A stretch of 64,000 nucleotides of DNA from Solibacillus sp. FSL R7-0682 (lineage in GTDB: Bacteria > Bacillota > Bacilli > Bacillales_A > Planococcaceae): assembly GCF_038005985.1 (NCBI RefSeq), contig NZ_JBBOUI010000001.1:3368001-3432000 (forward strand). Direction: 5' to 3'. Shown here piece by piece: positions 30,275 through 42,165 of this stretch (the stretch's first letter is position 1; every line of letters begins with the position of its first letter). The notes beneath the pieces were generated by a model that saw nothing but the letters and a program-made list of their open reading frames with translations, had not been told where the DNA came from and searched no databases. Both the position numbers and the translations under genes were made by a program.

Positions 30275-30811
30275 TTAGCCGACTAATACACGTTTTAAGC
30301 CTTCTAGCTTAGAAGCTACAGTGCTGTCAAAAATATAGTTGCCGATTTGAACGCGTACGCCACCAATTAATGACGCATCGATAATGTTTGTAATGTTAAG
30401 TTGCTCTTTACCCACTAATTTAGCAAATGCGGCAGAAACTTCTGCACGTTCTTCAGCTGTTAATTCGCGAGTAGAGTATACTTTTGCATCTGCAGTGCCT
30501 TGGGCAGCAGCTGCTAATGCTTGGAACTGATCAGCTACAGCCGTTAATTCATTTAAACGTTTCTTTTCAATTAAGAATTGAATCATGTTTACAACGATTG
30601 GTTGAGCGCCAGATAAAATTTGAGCAACAAGCTCTTTCTTGCGGTCAGAAGAGATTTTTGGAGCACTAAGTAATGCAAAAAACTCATCGTTTGAAGCTAA
30701 TACCTTTTTAAGCTCTTGTAAATCTGAACCTACTTCAGCAAGAATGTTTTGTTGTTGTGCTGACTCGAAAATTGCTTGTGCATAACGATTTGCTACAGTC
30801 GATTGACTCAT
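30275..30811 (-). CDS. atpH: ATP synthase F1 subunit delta
   Basis: 178-residue stator subunit joining alpha to the b dimer. C-terminal signature [20 protein letters not shown]. Its ATG overlaps the atpF stop (ATGA), indicating translational coupling of the two stator proteins. Confidence 0.97.
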   Translation of the reverse strand: MSQSTVANRYAQAIFESAQQQNILAEVGSDLQELKKVLASNDEFFALLSAPKISSDRKKELVAQILSGAQPIVVNMIQFLIEKKRLNELTAVADQFQALAAAAQGTADAKVYSTRELTAEERAEVSAAFAKLVGKEQLNITNIIDASLIGGVRVQIGNYIFDSTVASKLEGLKRVLVG

Positions 30812-31326
30812 TTCGCTTCGCCTGCCTTCGCAATCGTTTCTTTAATTAATGCGCTATTGTCTGCTTCAGAAATTTCTTTCCCAAGAACTTTAGACGCAGC
30901 AAGTACTGATAATGAAACGACTTCTTCACGAACAGCCGCAATTGCTTTCTCTTTTTCTGCTTCGATATCACGAACTGCAGACTCTTTTAAACGATTGGCT
31001 TCAGTGCGAGCAGCTGAAACGATTTCTTCGCGAGTTGCTTCGCCTTGCTTTTTAGCACCTTCAATAATTGATTGTGCTTCTGTACGAGCTTCTTTCAGAA
31101 GACTCTTTTGTTCTTCTAATAGTGCTTTTGTTTCTTTCTTAGCTTTTTCAGCTGCATCAATACCGTTGGCAACTAATTCTTCACGTTCTTGCATGATGCC
31201 CATTAATGGACCCCAAGCGAACTTTTTAAGAAGGATCATTAAAACTAAGAAGATAACTAGTGTAGCGATGATGTCGCCAGTGTTGAATTTTTCAGCACCA
31301 GCTCCTAGTACTAGATAATCTAACAC
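30808..31326 (-). CDS. atpF: ATP synthase Fo subunit b
   Basis: 172-residue peripheral stalk: one transmembrane helix (about 18-38) then a long, highly charged coiled coil. GTG start at 31326 with GGGAGTG eight bases before. 175 bases and a hairpin separate it from atpE. Confidence 0.97.
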   Translation of the reverse strand: MLDYLVLGAGAEKFNTGDIIATLVIFLVLMILLKKFAWGPLMGIMQEREELVANGIDAAEKAKKETKALLEEQKSLLKEARTEAQSIIEGAKKQGEATREEIVSAARTEANRLKESAVRDIEAEKEKAIAAVREEVVSLSVLAASKVLGKEISEADNSALIKETIAKAGEAK

Positions 31327-31440
31327 GATTGTTTCACTCCCTTCAAGAGCTTTGAGATCTTAAATAATCTATATTGTGTAACTCTTTACTTTCATGTTAA
31401 AAATTGCAAAATAAGGGTATACCTTGATTTATACAAAAGT

Positions 31441-31479
31441 AATGGCGAAGGCTTTTATTAAGAAGTCTACTTCGCCATT
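31441..31479 (-). promoter_or_regulatory. Intercistronic hairpin between atpE and atpF
   Basis: Perfect 10-bp stem AATGGCGAAG (31441-31450) with CTTCGCCATT (31470-31479), beginning 23 bases after the atpE stop. Leftward it is followed only by ACTTTTG, so it is at most a leaky terminator. Confidence 0.65.
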
Positions 31480-31501
31480 GGAAATAATAATCGTTTATCG
31501 A

Positions 31502-31762
<261 letters not shown>

Positions 31763-31800
31763 TCAAATTACCGCACTGCTATGAATACGGAAATTTATAA

Positions 31801-32929
<1,129 letters not shown>

Positions 32930-33251
32930 TGGCAATTAATCTCCTGAAACATTTTTCGAGTAAAGAAAGTGTTCATCGACCATTAAGTGAATTTTAATCA
33001 TAGTAAATGCACTACAAAAATTAGAGGCCGTTACAAGTACTAAATAATAGTAACGATAGAGTTACTCCATAGTTACCATTTAATCCATACTTCTAAATGA
33101 CTCTTAATCTTTACGGACTTTAATCCAGACGCATAAAAACGTTGCAAATTGACAAGTTTTGTTTGAACTGTCAATCTAGTAGAAACTTGATATAACAAGC
33201 GTTTCAACGTCTTTAGACTAGACGAAACCCTTATCATTCTTACCCTTTGTA

Positions 33252-33280
33252 AGCATACAATAGGGGGTTTTTGATGTCAA
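33252..33280 (-). promoter_or_regulatory. Candidate sigma-A promoter of the atp operon
   Basis: Leftward TTGACA (33275-33280), 17-base spacer, TATGCT (33252-33257). Perfect -35, 4/6 -10, optimal spacing. Confidence 0.55.
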
Positions 33281-33357
33281 TTAGTAATGAGAAAAAACTT
33301 GACAGCGTTGATTTCCTTGTCAAATTGTTGACAAATTTGTGTACATATATTCACTAA
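33274..33357 (+). CDS. Possible 27-residue peptide
   Basis: ATG preceded by AGGGGG six bases upstream opens a 27-codon frame starting MSISNEKKLDSVDF and ending TAA at 33357. It is antisense to the atp leader and its start overlaps the proposed atp -35. The Shine-Dalgarno is good, but length is too short to judge coding. No family recognised. Confidence 0.3.
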   Translation: MSISNEKKLDSVDFLVKLLTNLCTYIH

Positions 33358-33543
33358 ATCTACTCTAAGTTTTTTCATATTAACAAAAATCCGCTATCTC
33401 ATGCACATTTCTTGTTTTCCCATTATTTGGTTTAATAAAAAAATTTTTTTTAGCATTTTAATAGCGAATTTCTATCTTGACATCTATTAACGTAAAGTAC
33501 GTCCCACTTATTTCTAAATCGGTACTTTTAGATGCGTTATTTG

Positions 33544-34662
33544 TTATTGTTTATTTGCAAATTTTAACAACGCTTCTACGATACGTTGAGAGGCGAATCC
33601 GTCCCCGTATGGGTTGGATGCATGAGCCATTGCCTCATATGCTGCTTTATCTGTTAATAATTCCTTCGCCATTGTATAAATAACATTCTCATCTGTACCA
33701 GCTAACTTTAAAGTACCCGCAGCAATACCTTCTGGTCGCTCAGTTGTATCACGTAAAACAAGAACTGGCTTCCCTAATGAAGGTGCTTCTTCTTGTACGC
33801 CACCTGAATCCGTTAAAATCATAAATGAACGTGCTGCAAAGTTGTGGAAATCGAATACTTCTAATGGTTCGATTAAATGTACACGTGGGTTGTCCCCTAA
33901 AATTTCATTTGCGACTTCACGAACAGCTGGATTCATGTGTACTGGATAGACAACCTGAATATCATCATGCTCTGCTAACAAGCGCATTATAGCACGGAAC
34001 ATGTTGCGCATTGGTTCACCTAAATTTTCACGACGGTGGGCAGTTAACAAAATCATGCGATCTGTGCCTATTTTTTCTAGCACCGAATGTGTATATTCTT
34101 TACTAACTGTCGTTTTTAATGCATCAATCGCCGTATTTCCCGTAACAAAAATTGCCTCATCTAATTTATTTTCCTTTAGTAGGTTTTCACGAGACTGTTC
34201 TGTTGGGGCAAAATGAAGGTCAGCCATTACGCCTGTAAGCTGGCGGTTCATTTCTTCTGGGTATGGCGAATATTTTTTACCAGTACGAAGCCCTGCTTCC
34301 ACGTGGCCGATTGCGATTTGATTGTAAAATGCAGCTAAACTTCCGATAAATGTTGTAGCTGTATCTCCGTGTACTAAAACGATGTCCGGCTTTGCTTCTT
34401 TCATGACACGATCTAGACCAATTAATGCATTTGTAGCTACATCCACCAATGTTTGACGATCCTTCATAATGTTTAAGTCGTAATCAGGTTGAATTTTAAA
34501 TGTTTCTAACACTTGGTCTAGCATTTGGCGATGCTGAGCAGTTACTGTCACGATTGATTCAATTTGATCTGTATACTTTTGCAATTCTATTACGAGTGGT
34601 GCCATTTTAATGGCTTCCGGGCGTGTCCCAAAAATCGTCATTACTTTGTATTTTTTCGTCAT
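33544..34662 (-). CDS. mnaA: UDP-N-acetylglucosamine 2-epimerase
   Basis: Interconverts UDP-GlcNAc and UDP-ManNAc, the donor used by TagA-type transferases for wall-polymer linkage units and secondary wall polysaccharide. 372 residues, two Rossmann domains: FGTRPEAIKMAPL near the N-terminus, HVEAGLRTG in the middle, LTDSGGVQEEAP in the C-terminal half. Leftward, after upp; no terminator between it and the atp region is clear. Functional link to the surface block at 4-9 kb is inference. Confidence 0.95.
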   Translation of the reverse strand: MTKKYKVMTIFGTRPEAIKMAPLVIELQKYTDQIESIVTVTAQHRQMLDQVLETFKIQPDYDLNIMKDRQTLVDVATNALIGLDRVMKEAKPDIVLVHGDTATTFIGSLAAFYNQIAIGHVEAGLRTGKKYSPYPEEMNRQLTGVMADLHFAPTEQSRENLLKENKLDEAIFVTGNTAIDALKTTVSKEYTHSVLEKIGTDRMILLTAHRRENLGEPMRNMFRAIMRLLAEHDDIQVVYPVHMNPAVREVANEILGDNPRVHLIEPLEVFDFHNFAARSFMILTDSGGVQEEAPSLGKPVLVLRDTTERPEGIAAGTLKLAGTDENVIYTMAKELLTDKAAYEAMAHASNPYGDGFASQRIVEALLKFANKQ

Positions 34663-34698
34663 TTTAATTGTCCTTTCTAATAAAGCATTTCATTTCTA

Positions 34699-34732
34699 AG
34701 AAAAACGCCCGCAGCTAGATGATACGGGCGTT
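34699..34732 (-). terminator. upp terminator
   Basis: AACGCCCG (34704-34711) pairs with CGGGCGTT (34725-34732); T-run leftward. Confidence 0.88.
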
Positions 34733-34741
34733 AATACTCTA

Positions 34742-35482
<741 letters not shown>

Positions 35483-35501
35483 CTACATTGCCCCATATAA
35501 A

Positions 35502-37643
35502 TTATGGATTTTTCCTTTGTTCATCTAATAAGTTTGATGCTTCTTCAATTGGCAGTGGCCTCGAATAATGGTAGCCCTGTACAACATCGCATTTGAGCTG
35601 TTTTAATATTATAGCCTGTTCGAGCGTTTCTACCCCTTCTGCAACTACAATCATATCTAACATGTGCGCAATTTGGATAATCGATTTAACAATTGTTTGT
35701 GTTGCAAGTTCATCAATTTTTTGTGAGAAACTTTGATCAATTTTTATTTCATTGAAAGAGAATTTCTGTAAATAGCTTAATGAAGAATAGCCAATCCCAA
35801 AATCATCAACACTTGTAGAAATACCCAAAGCCCGTAACTTATACAAAATAGCTCGCGCTCGCTCAAAATCAAATAGCCCCATATTTTCCGTTATTTCAAT
35901 AATGATAAAACTTGGATCGGCGTAATACGTTTGAATAAGTTCCTTGAGCGTCGGAATAAACAATGGATGATAAAAATGATCTGGTGAAATGTTGACTGCA
36001 ATCGGTATGCTTCGTTTCCCTTCATATTGGCGTTGTTGTTGCCATTTTAATACTTTCTCAAAAATTTGTAGCTCGAGTTCACGAATAAGGCCCGCATTTT
36101 CTGCAATCGGAATAAATTCAGCTGGAGAAACGAAGCCGAGCTCTGGTGAAATCCAGCGGGCGAGAGCTTCCATACTTAAAATTCGTCCTCGCCGTAGTTC
36201 AAATTTCGGTTGAAAATATACTGTTATGTCATTTTTACGGATTGCTTGTTTAAAATGGTTTAAAATACTTAATTCCCGCTCTATATCTTGGTCTGCCCGT
36301 TTTAAATGATAAGTTGTTTGCGTACCATGAATTATCTTGGACTTCGTGAGTGCACTTTCTGCAAAGCGAATTGAATCGTGGCATTGACTCGTTTCTTCAA
36401 GAGGTGCAATACCAGCCTTTAAAGTAATATACACCTGCTGTCCTTCAATTAAAAATGGTTCATTAATATGATCAATAATAGAGTTTTTATTTTTTATAAT
36501 CGATTGAAATTCAATTGGTGAATACATAATTAATGCCGAGCTTGTAAAGCGTGCGATGTCACTATTTTCACTTGAAGATACCATTTTGAGACGTTTCCCT
36601 AGCTCTTTAAGTAATTCTTCCCCAGCTGGCCGTCCATATAGCTCAACAATTTTTGAGAATTCACCGGGTTCTATAATTTTTATTACACCATTTTTTCGCT
36701 CTTCACGGTATCGTTTAATCATTTTTAAAAATTGCATATAACTTGGCAAATTCGTTGAAGGATCTGTATATGTTAGCCGCTCAATTTGCTGCTCATGCAT
36801 TTCAACTTTATAAATTAATTTTACAATTCGACTTAGTTTTTCATAAAAATCTAAATCAGACACATCTCCTTGACGCGCTAATACATCATATATAACAAAA
36901 TAGCCAATAGGTTCATCATTTGACGAATAGACCGGTATAAATCGACAGGATGCTGCATGATGTTGTACCGCATATAAAAAGGTTTCATTATGTATGGCTA
37001 ATTGTGACAAAGACGACCATTCTAACATTTTACGCCTTGTTAATAATTGCTGATGGTAATTCCGTTCTTCCTCTGAAAGAACTCGAGGTTCCCTATTTCC
37101 TTGAATGTTAAAACGGGCAGAAGGAATAAGAACAATCTCTTGTTTTTTTAAATATGTAAAGGTTGTATAAGTATGAAGCAAGTAATCTATCTCACTACAA
37201 ATTTCTCGCATCTTGCCTTCAAAGCAACCGTCTTCTTGCATGATAATGGCATTAATATTATTAACAAAATTCAATTCTGATTCAATCAGCTGGGTTTTTA
37301 GGGACCTTTCTATTACTAAAAGGAAAGTATTACTTTCAAGCGCGATACTTTGAATCACTACAAAGCTTCTCCCATTTAGCATTACTTCAATCGGTCCAGT
37401 AAAGTTGTTTGTTACAATCGACATTAATTGCGCATGCTTTTCTTGGTTACCTTGTAAGTACACGCTATCTAAAAAATTATTTGGAAGTTGATTCGGTTCA
37501 AATATTTTTTTAAAGATAATATTATAATCTAATATTTTAAAAGTCGAATCAATAATGACAAAGCTTCTTTGTTGCTGTATTCCAATATTTTTTATCCTAT
37601 AAATTCGTGATATATCAGTTTGTTTTACAATACTTTCATCCAT
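35502..37643 (-). CDS. PAS/GGDEF-like/EAL signalling protein, c-di-GMP phosphodiesterase
   Basis: 713 residues. PAS-like domain at about 15-135, a second sensory region to about 280, a diguanylate-cyclase fold at about 290-420, and an EAL domain at about 440-705. The GGDEF site reads FTSSALIMYS, so cyclase activity is lost and the domain is probably regulatory. EAL catalytic motifs are intact: MEALARW, EITEN, DDFGIGYSS, KIDQSF, VAEGVET and QGYHYSRPLP, so it should hydrolyse c-di-GMP. No transmembrane segment seen. Single gene between upp and glyA, a spot where B. subtilis has none, so probably a lineage-specific insertion. It may favour motility over surface attachment. Confidence 0.9.
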   Translation of the reverse strand: MDESIVKQTDISRIYRIKNIGIQQQRSFVIIDSTFKILDYNIIFKKIFEPNQLPNNFLDSVYLQGNQEKHAQLMSIVTNNFTGPIEVMLNGRSFVVIQSIALESNTFLLVIERSLKTQLIESELNFVNNINAIIMQEDGCFEGKMREICSEIDYLLHTYTTFTYLKKQEIVLIPSARFNIQGNREPRVLSEEERNYHQQLLTRRKMLEWSSLSQLAIHNETFLYAVQHHAASCRFIPVYSSNDEPIGYFVIYDVLARQGDVSDLDFYEKLSRIVKLIYKVEMHEQQIERLTYTDPSTNLPSYMQFLKMIKRYREERKNGVIKIIEPGEFSKIVELYGRPAGEELLKELGKRLKMVSSSENSDIARFTSSALIMYSPIEFQSIIKNKNSIIDHINEPFLIEGQQVYITLKAGIAPLEETSQCHDSIRFAESALTKSKIIHGTQTTYHLKRADQDIERELSILNHFKQAIRKNDITVYFQPKFELRRGRILSMEALARWISPELGFVSPAEFIPIAENAGLIRELELQIFEKVLKWQQQRQYEGKRSIPIAVNISPDHFYHPLFIPTLKELIQTYYADPSFIIIEITENMGLFDFERARAILYKLRALGISTSVDDFGIGYSSLSYLQKFSFNEIKIDQSFSQKIDELATQTIVKSIIQIAHMLDMIVVAEGVETLEQAIILKQLKCDVVQGYHYSRPLPIEEASNLLDEQRKNP

Positions 37644-37776
37644 TTATCTACCACCTACTATGATTAATTGACTACGTATTTATAACTATATAACTATAGC
37701 TATCATAATCTAAATAGTAGAAATAATTCAACATACTATATAATATTATTCAGAAAATTCTATAAACATTTAATGT

Positions 37777-37816
37777 AAAAATATCCCCTTGCCATAACTC
37801 GTTGACAAGGGGATAT
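37777..37816 (-). terminator. glyA terminator
   Basis: ATATCCCCTTG (37781-37791) pairs with CAAGGGGATAT (37806-37816); T-run leftward. Confidence 0.9.
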
Positions 37817-37834
37817 GATTAGTTACCTATAGAA

Positions 37835-39079
37835 TTAAGCGTATAAAGGATACTTTGCAGTTAACGCATCTACACGTTTGCGTGCTTCTTCTTTTGTCGC
37901 TGCATCTTCTGGGTTTTTAAGAACTAATGCAATAATTTTACCTACTTCAATTGCATCTTCTTCTTTGAAGCCACGAGATGTGATAGCAGCTGTACCTACA
38001 CGAACACCTGAAGTAACGAATGGTTTTTCTGTATCGTAAGGAATTGTGTTTTTGTTCGTAGTAATTGCTACTTCATCTAATAAGTGCTCTGCTACTTTAC
38101 CTGTTAAGCCTAATGATTTGACGTTTAATAGTAATAAATGGTTGTCTGTACCGCCTGAAACGATTTCCACGCCTTCTTTAATTAAGCTATCTGCTAATGC
38201 TGCTGCATTTAATTTGATTTGTTTTGCGTAGTCTTTGAATTCTGGTTGTAATGCTTCGCCAAATGCTACTGCTTTTGCAGCGATCACGTGCATTAATGGA
38301 CCACCTTGAATTCCTGGGAATACAGATTTATTTAATTCTTTTTCCCATTTTTCGTCATTTGTTAAAATCATCCCACCACGTGGTCCACGTAATGTTTTGT
38401 GTGTTGTTGTTGTTACGAAGTCTGCATATGGAACTGGGTTCATATGCTCACCTGCAGCAACAAGCCCTGCGATGTGTGCCATGTCGACCATGAAGTAAGC
38501 GCCCACTTCATCTGCAATTTCACGGAATTTTGCAAAGTCAATTGCACGTGGATAAGCTGAAGCACCTGCAACGATTAATTTTGGTTTTGCTTCTAATGCT
38601 TTTTGGCGAACATCTTCATAATCGATTACATTTGTATCTTCTGTTACACCGTACTCTACGAAGTTGTAAAGAATACCAGAGAAGTTTACTGGTGAACCGT
38701 GTGTTAAGTGTCCACCATGAGATAGGTTCATCCCAAGAACTGTATCACCTGGTTGTAAAATTGTGTGGTAAACAGCCATATTTGCTTGTGCACCTGAGTG
38801 AGGTTGAACATTTACATAAGCTGCACCGAATAATTCTTTTGCACGGTCACGCGCGATATCTTCTACAACGTCTACATGCTCACAGCCGCCGTAGTATCGT
38901 TTACCTGGGTAACCTTCAGCATATTTATTTGTAAGGTATGAACCTTGTGCTTCCATTACTGCTTCTGATACAAAGTTCTCAGATGCAATAAGTTCGATGT
39001 TTGTGTTTTGACGTTTTTTCTCTAGTAAAATTGCGTCTAATATTGCCTTGTCTTGACCTGCTAATTTTTCAAATGCCAT
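37835..39079 (-). CDS. glyA: Serine hydroxymethyltransferase
   Basis: PLP enzyme converting serine and tetrahydrofolate to glycine and methylene-THF. 414 residues from ATG 39079, eight bases after GGGGG; an ATG two codons earlier is too close. PLP lysine in [15 protein letters not shown]-terminal substrate loop [12 protein letters not shown]. Follows ywlG by 59 bases, which include a short hairpin TCCGATAATTCGGA. Confidence 0.97.
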   Translation of the reverse strand: MAFEKLAGQDKAILDAILLEKKRQNTNIELIASENFVSEAVMEAQGSYLTNKYAEGYPGKRYYGGCEHVDVVEDIARDRAKELFGAAYVNVQPHSGAQANMAVYHTILQPGDTVLGMNLSHGGHLTHGSPVNFSGILYNFVEYGVTEDTNVIDYEDVRQKALEAKPKLIVAGASAYPRAIDFAKFREIADEVGAYFMVDMAHIAGLVAAGEHMNPVPYADFVTTTTHKTLRGPRGGMILTNDEKWEKELNKSVFPGIQGGPLMHVIAAKAVAFGEALQPEFKDYAKQIKLNAAALADSLIKEGVEIVSGGTDNHLLLLNVKSLGLTGKVAEHLLDEVAITTNKNTIPYDTEKPFVTSGVRVGTAAITSRGFKEEDAIEVGKIIALVLKNPEDAATKEEARKRVDALTAKYPLYA

Positions 39080-39138
39080 TCTCATATCCCCCTAAATATT
39101 GTTCCGAATTATCGGAGCTTCCTATTCAAAATAATGAT

Positions 39139-39684
39139 TTACTTATATTGCGCACGTACGCCGCCGATAAGCTTTGGACGTGTTGTAGCTAATGTAATCA
39201 CTGCGTTACCTAATTGTTTAATTGATGTACGAATCGGAACAGCGACATTTTTTAAATGCATGCCAATTAATGTTTGACCGATATCGATGCCTGCATGGGC
39301 TTTAATCGATTCAACGACGACAGGCTCCTTCATCTGTGTATAAGCATACGCGGACATAGACCCGCCTGCAGTATTTACTGGTACTACAGATACGGGCTCT
39401 AAATGGTACTTTTTAGCGGCAGCAGCTTCAATCGTAAGTGCACGATTTATATGCTCGCAGCCTTGAAAAACTAAATAAAGCTTATGTTTTTGCGCAAATT
39501 TTGAAAATTCTTCATATAGAACTTGCGCTACATCGAGTGCACCAGCTGTTCCGATTTTTTCACCCATGACTTCGGAAGTAGAGCAGCCGACTACAAATAA
39601 CTGATTTTCGGTAAACTTCACTTGCTGTTCAAATTCCTGTAACGCTTGCGCCAAGTTTTTTTGTACATCATGTAAGTTCATCAT
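39139..39684 (-). CDS. ywlG: YwlG family protein (TIGR01440)
   Basis: 181 residues, conserved alpha/beta protein of unknown function always found between rpiB and glyA in Bacillales. Recognisable stretches: VGCSTSEVMGEKIG, GCEHINRAL and AHAGIDIGQTLIGMH. Six bases after rpiB, so translationally linked. No transmembrane segment. Two ATG codons in tandem make the first residue ambiguous. Confidence 0.9.
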   Translation of the reverse strand: MMNLHDVQKNLAQALQEFEQQVKFTENQLFVVGCSTSEVMGEKIGTAGALDVAQVLYEEFSKFAQKHKLYLVFQGCEHINRALTIEAAAAKKYHLEPVSVVPVNTAGGSMSAYAYTQMKEPVVVESIKAHAGIDIGQTLIGMHLKNVAVPIRTSIKQLGNAVITLATTRPKLIGGVRAQYK

Positions 39685-39690
39685 CTTCAG

Positions 39691-40128
39691 TTACCCTTCG
39701 ATTTCAGAAATTTTTTCGACACGGCGTGTGTGACGTCCGCCTTCGAATTCAGTGTTTAACCATGTTGTAACAATTTCACGTGCAAGTCCTGGACCAATTA
39801 CGCGCTCACCCATCGCTAAAATGTTTGAGTCATTATGACAACGTGTTGCTTTTGCTGAAAATACATCATGTACTAATGCACAACGGATGCCTTTAAATTT
39901 GTTTGCTGCAATAGAAATCCCAATACCTGTACCACAAATTAAAATACCACGGTCAAATTCACCTGCTGCAACACGCTCCGCAACTGGGCGTGCATAATCT
40001 GGATAATCCACAGAATCATTTGTTGTTGGTCCAAAATCTTCATAGCTAATGGATAGTTCGTCTAATAGCGCCATAATTTCTTTACGTAAATTATTGCCAC
40101 CATGATCGGAAGAAATCGCAATTTTCAA
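39691..40128 (-). CDS. rpiB: Ribose-5-phosphate isomerase B
   Basis: Interconverts ribose-5-phosphate and ribulose-5-phosphate. 145 residues, RpiB/LacAB fold: SDHGGNNLRKEI at the N-terminus, catalytic Cys in ILICGTGIGISIAANK, and RHTRRVEKI near the end. In B. subtilis this is ywlF. First gene of the rpiB-ywlG unit; a 260-base gap with a terminator separates it from the chemoreceptor gene. Confidence 0.95.
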   Translation of the reverse strand: MKIAISSDHGGNNLRKEIMALLDELSISYEDFGPTTNDSVDYPDYARPVAERVAAGEFDRGILICGTGIGISIAANKFKGIRCALVHDVFSAKATRCHNDSNILAMGERVIGPGLAREIVTTWLNTEFEGGRHTRRVEKISEIEG

Positions 40129-40320
40129 GTGGGGTCCCTCTTTTCATTTATATTCAACAACAGTGTACCATTTATCTCACCATAATGACACGTATTTTAA
40201 GCGACGATTTTTGATTTTATGTATAAAACACGAATATTCTAGCTTACAAATACATAATCGTTAGTTTTTTAAGTAAATTTAACAAGCTTATGTAAAGGAT
40301 TATACGTGATTTCATCATTA

Positions 40321-40358
40321 AAAAATACCATTTTTCTAATCAGAAAAATGGTATTTTA
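40321..40358. terminator. Terminator of the chemoreceptor gene
   Basis: Perfect 16-bp stem AAAATACCATTTTTCT (40322-40337) with AGAAAAATGGTATTTT (40342-40357), four-base loop; symmetric, so it could act both ways. Confidence 0.92.
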
Positions 40359-40390
40359 GTATATTGTATTTAGCAGCTTAGCATTGCATT

Positions 40391-41683
40391 TTACTTTGTT
40401 CGGTCAAACTGTTGGATCATTTTGTATAACTCAGCTGATTGTTGTTTTAAATCGCTTGATAATGCTTCTACTTGTTTAATCGCATACGATTGTTGAGATG
40501 AAGCTGCACTTACTTCTTGTGCGCTTGCTGATGTTTGCTCTGCAATTGCAGCAACCTCTTGTGATTGACGAGATGTATGCTCAATATTTTTCATTTGCTG
40601 GTCGACTAATTGTGAAATATTTACGACATCATCTGCCATTTCATAAACAGATTTCGACATCCCTTCTACTGCAGTTGTCGTCTCTGACACGCGTGAAGAT
40701 TCGTTTACAGCAAACGCAACTTGCTCATTCATTTGTCTTACTACAACAGCTACATTTTGTTGCATTGTTTGAATGAGTTTAGTAATGCCTTGCACTGCAT
40801 TTGCACTTTCGTCCGCTAAACCTCTTACTTCCTCTGCGACAACAGCAAATCCTTTCCCATGCTCACCTGCACGAGCTGCTTCAATTGATGCATTTAATGC
40901 TAATAAATTCGTTTGCCCAGCAATATCTCCTACTAAACCAATAATGTGTTCAATTTGCTCTGCATTTTTTTCTAGTTCTTGGATATTACCTAACGCATCC
41001 TCATTATCTTGGGCGATTTTTTGTATGCTATGTACAACACCATTAATTGCTTCCGTTGTCGATGATAAATTTGTTAAAAGCTCTTTTGATCGATTTGCTG
41101 AAATTAATGCTTTATTATTTACTTCCGAAGCTAATACTCTTACCTCCTCGATAGCTTCTGCCGTTTCTTGAATTGCCTTTGCAGAAGACTCAGCTCCTAA
41201 TGAAATATGTGAAATATTACTTGTAATTTGCTCTGCATTTTCCGTTACAGTCGAACTTTGATCTGAAAGCTTAACAATCGTATGATCTGTCGTTTTATAA
41301 TTGTCTTCAATTCCATCGACCATTTTGCGTAAATTCTGAACCATCGCTTGGAATGCCTCTGCAACAGTACGAATTTCATCATTCGTTTTTGGCATGTCAA
41401 CATCTTTACCAATTTTCCCTTGGGCAACTTCATTGGCTGACTTCTCCAATAATTGCAATGGTCGTATAATAATTAAGCTAAAAATAGCTGCTAGTGCACA
41501 TGACCAAAAGATCCCAAGTGCATATGTAATAATCTGAAATACACTACTGCTTATCGTTTCGAAAAACATTGGCTGTATATACTGTATAAACACATAGCTA
41601 CACGTATAAGTAACAGCCGCTAATATCCCAACAAACAGTACAAGTTTTCTGCGTAAATTAAATAACTTTTTTTCTGAATTCAT
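40391..41683 (-). CDS. Methyl-accepting chemotaxis protein without periplasmic sensor domain
   Basis: 430 residues. Two transmembrane helices (about 14-33 and 47-70) separated by only a dozen residues, so there is no extracellular ligand domain. HAMP at about 70-125, then the cytosolic coiled-coil signalling domain with the kinase-binding tip [18 protein letters not shown]. It may sense membrane state, cytosolic signals or partner proteins. Its ATG follows the ywlE stop directly (TAGATG), so translation is coupled to an arginine phosphatase gene, an arrangement absent from B. subtilis. A strong terminator follows. Confidence 0.92.
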   Translation of the reverse strand: MNSEKKLFNLRRKLVLFVGILAAVTYTCSYVFIQYIQPMFFETISSSVFQIITYALGIFWSCALAAIFSLIIIRPLQLLEKSANEVAQGKIGKDVDMPKTNDEIRTVAEAFQAMVQNLRKMVDGIEDNYKTTDHTIVKLSDQSSTVTENAEQITSNISHISLGAESSAKAIQETAEAIEEVRVLASEVNNKALISANRSKELLTNLSSTTEAINGVVHSIQKIAQDNEDALGNIQELEKNAEQIEHIIGLVGDIAGQTNLLALNASIEAARAGEHGKGFAVVAEEVRGLADESANAVQGITKLIQTMQQNVAVVVRQMNEQVAFAVNESSRVSETTTAVEGMSKSVYEMADDVVNISQLVDQQMKNIEHTSRQSQEVAAIAEQTSASAQEVSAASSQQSYAIKQVEALSSDLKQQSAELYKMIQQFDRTK

Positions 41684-42133
41684 CTAGTTCGTATCCTCCA
41701 TCTTTAATTTCTTTTCTAGTTCTGTTATTGCTTCATTTAGTTCTTCAAAGGTTTGTTGATATACAGTAAGATTTCCTCCATAGGGATCTTGTATATCCTG
41801 ATGTATGTTAGATAGAGCATACTCGTTTAATGTAAAAACTTTGTCTCGCCCTTCCTCCATTACTTGTAACACCATTTCTTTGTGGGCAGCTGTCATCGTT
41901 AAAATTAAATCTGCCCATTTTGCATCGTCTTGATTAAATGTAGAAGAAACGTGATCATGTTTAATATTTTGTTCGTCTAATACTGTCTTTGCATTGAGCG
42001 ACATTGCACTTCCTTCATAGGCATATATTCCTGCTGAACGTACCTCCACATTTTTTAAATTCCTACTTTTTAAAATTGCTTCAGCCATAGGACTTCTACA
42101 AGTATTGCCCGTACAAATAAAATAAATATTCAT
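41684..42133 (-). CDS. ywlE: Protein-arginine-phosphate phosphatase YwlE
   Basis: 149 residues from ATG 42133 (AGAGGA upstream); the longer frame beginning at 42172 overlaps mntP and is rejected. Low-molecular-weight phosphatase loop CTGNTCRS with Cys7 and Arg13; Thr11 is the residue that gives B. subtilis YwlE its phospho-arginine specificity, at the same number. General acid Asp in the DPYGG loop. It reverses McsB marks that feed proteins to ClpCP. Sits 32 bases after mntP and abuts the chemoreceptor start. Confidence 0.95.
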   Translation of the reverse strand: MNIYFICTGNTCRSPMAEAILKSRNLKNVEVRSAGIYAYEGSAMSLNAKTVLDEQNIKHDHVSSTFNQDDAKWADLILTMTAAHKEMVLQVMEEGRDKVFTLNEYALSNIHQDIQDPYGGNLTVYQQTFEELNEAITELEKKLKMEDTN

Positions 42134-42165
42134 CAATACCACTTCCTCTATATTACATTTTACCA

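Larger units (their letters stand above)
32930..33543. other. atp operon control region
   Basis: 614 bases. It holds the likely atp promoter (33252-33280), a cluster of TTGACA/TGTCAA hexamers between 33149 and 33482, four GTTAC/GTAAC words within 33025-33085, and a 27-codon rightward ORF at 33274-33357. The atp leader would be about 320 bases long. No terminator for mnaA is evident here. Confidence 0.55.
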
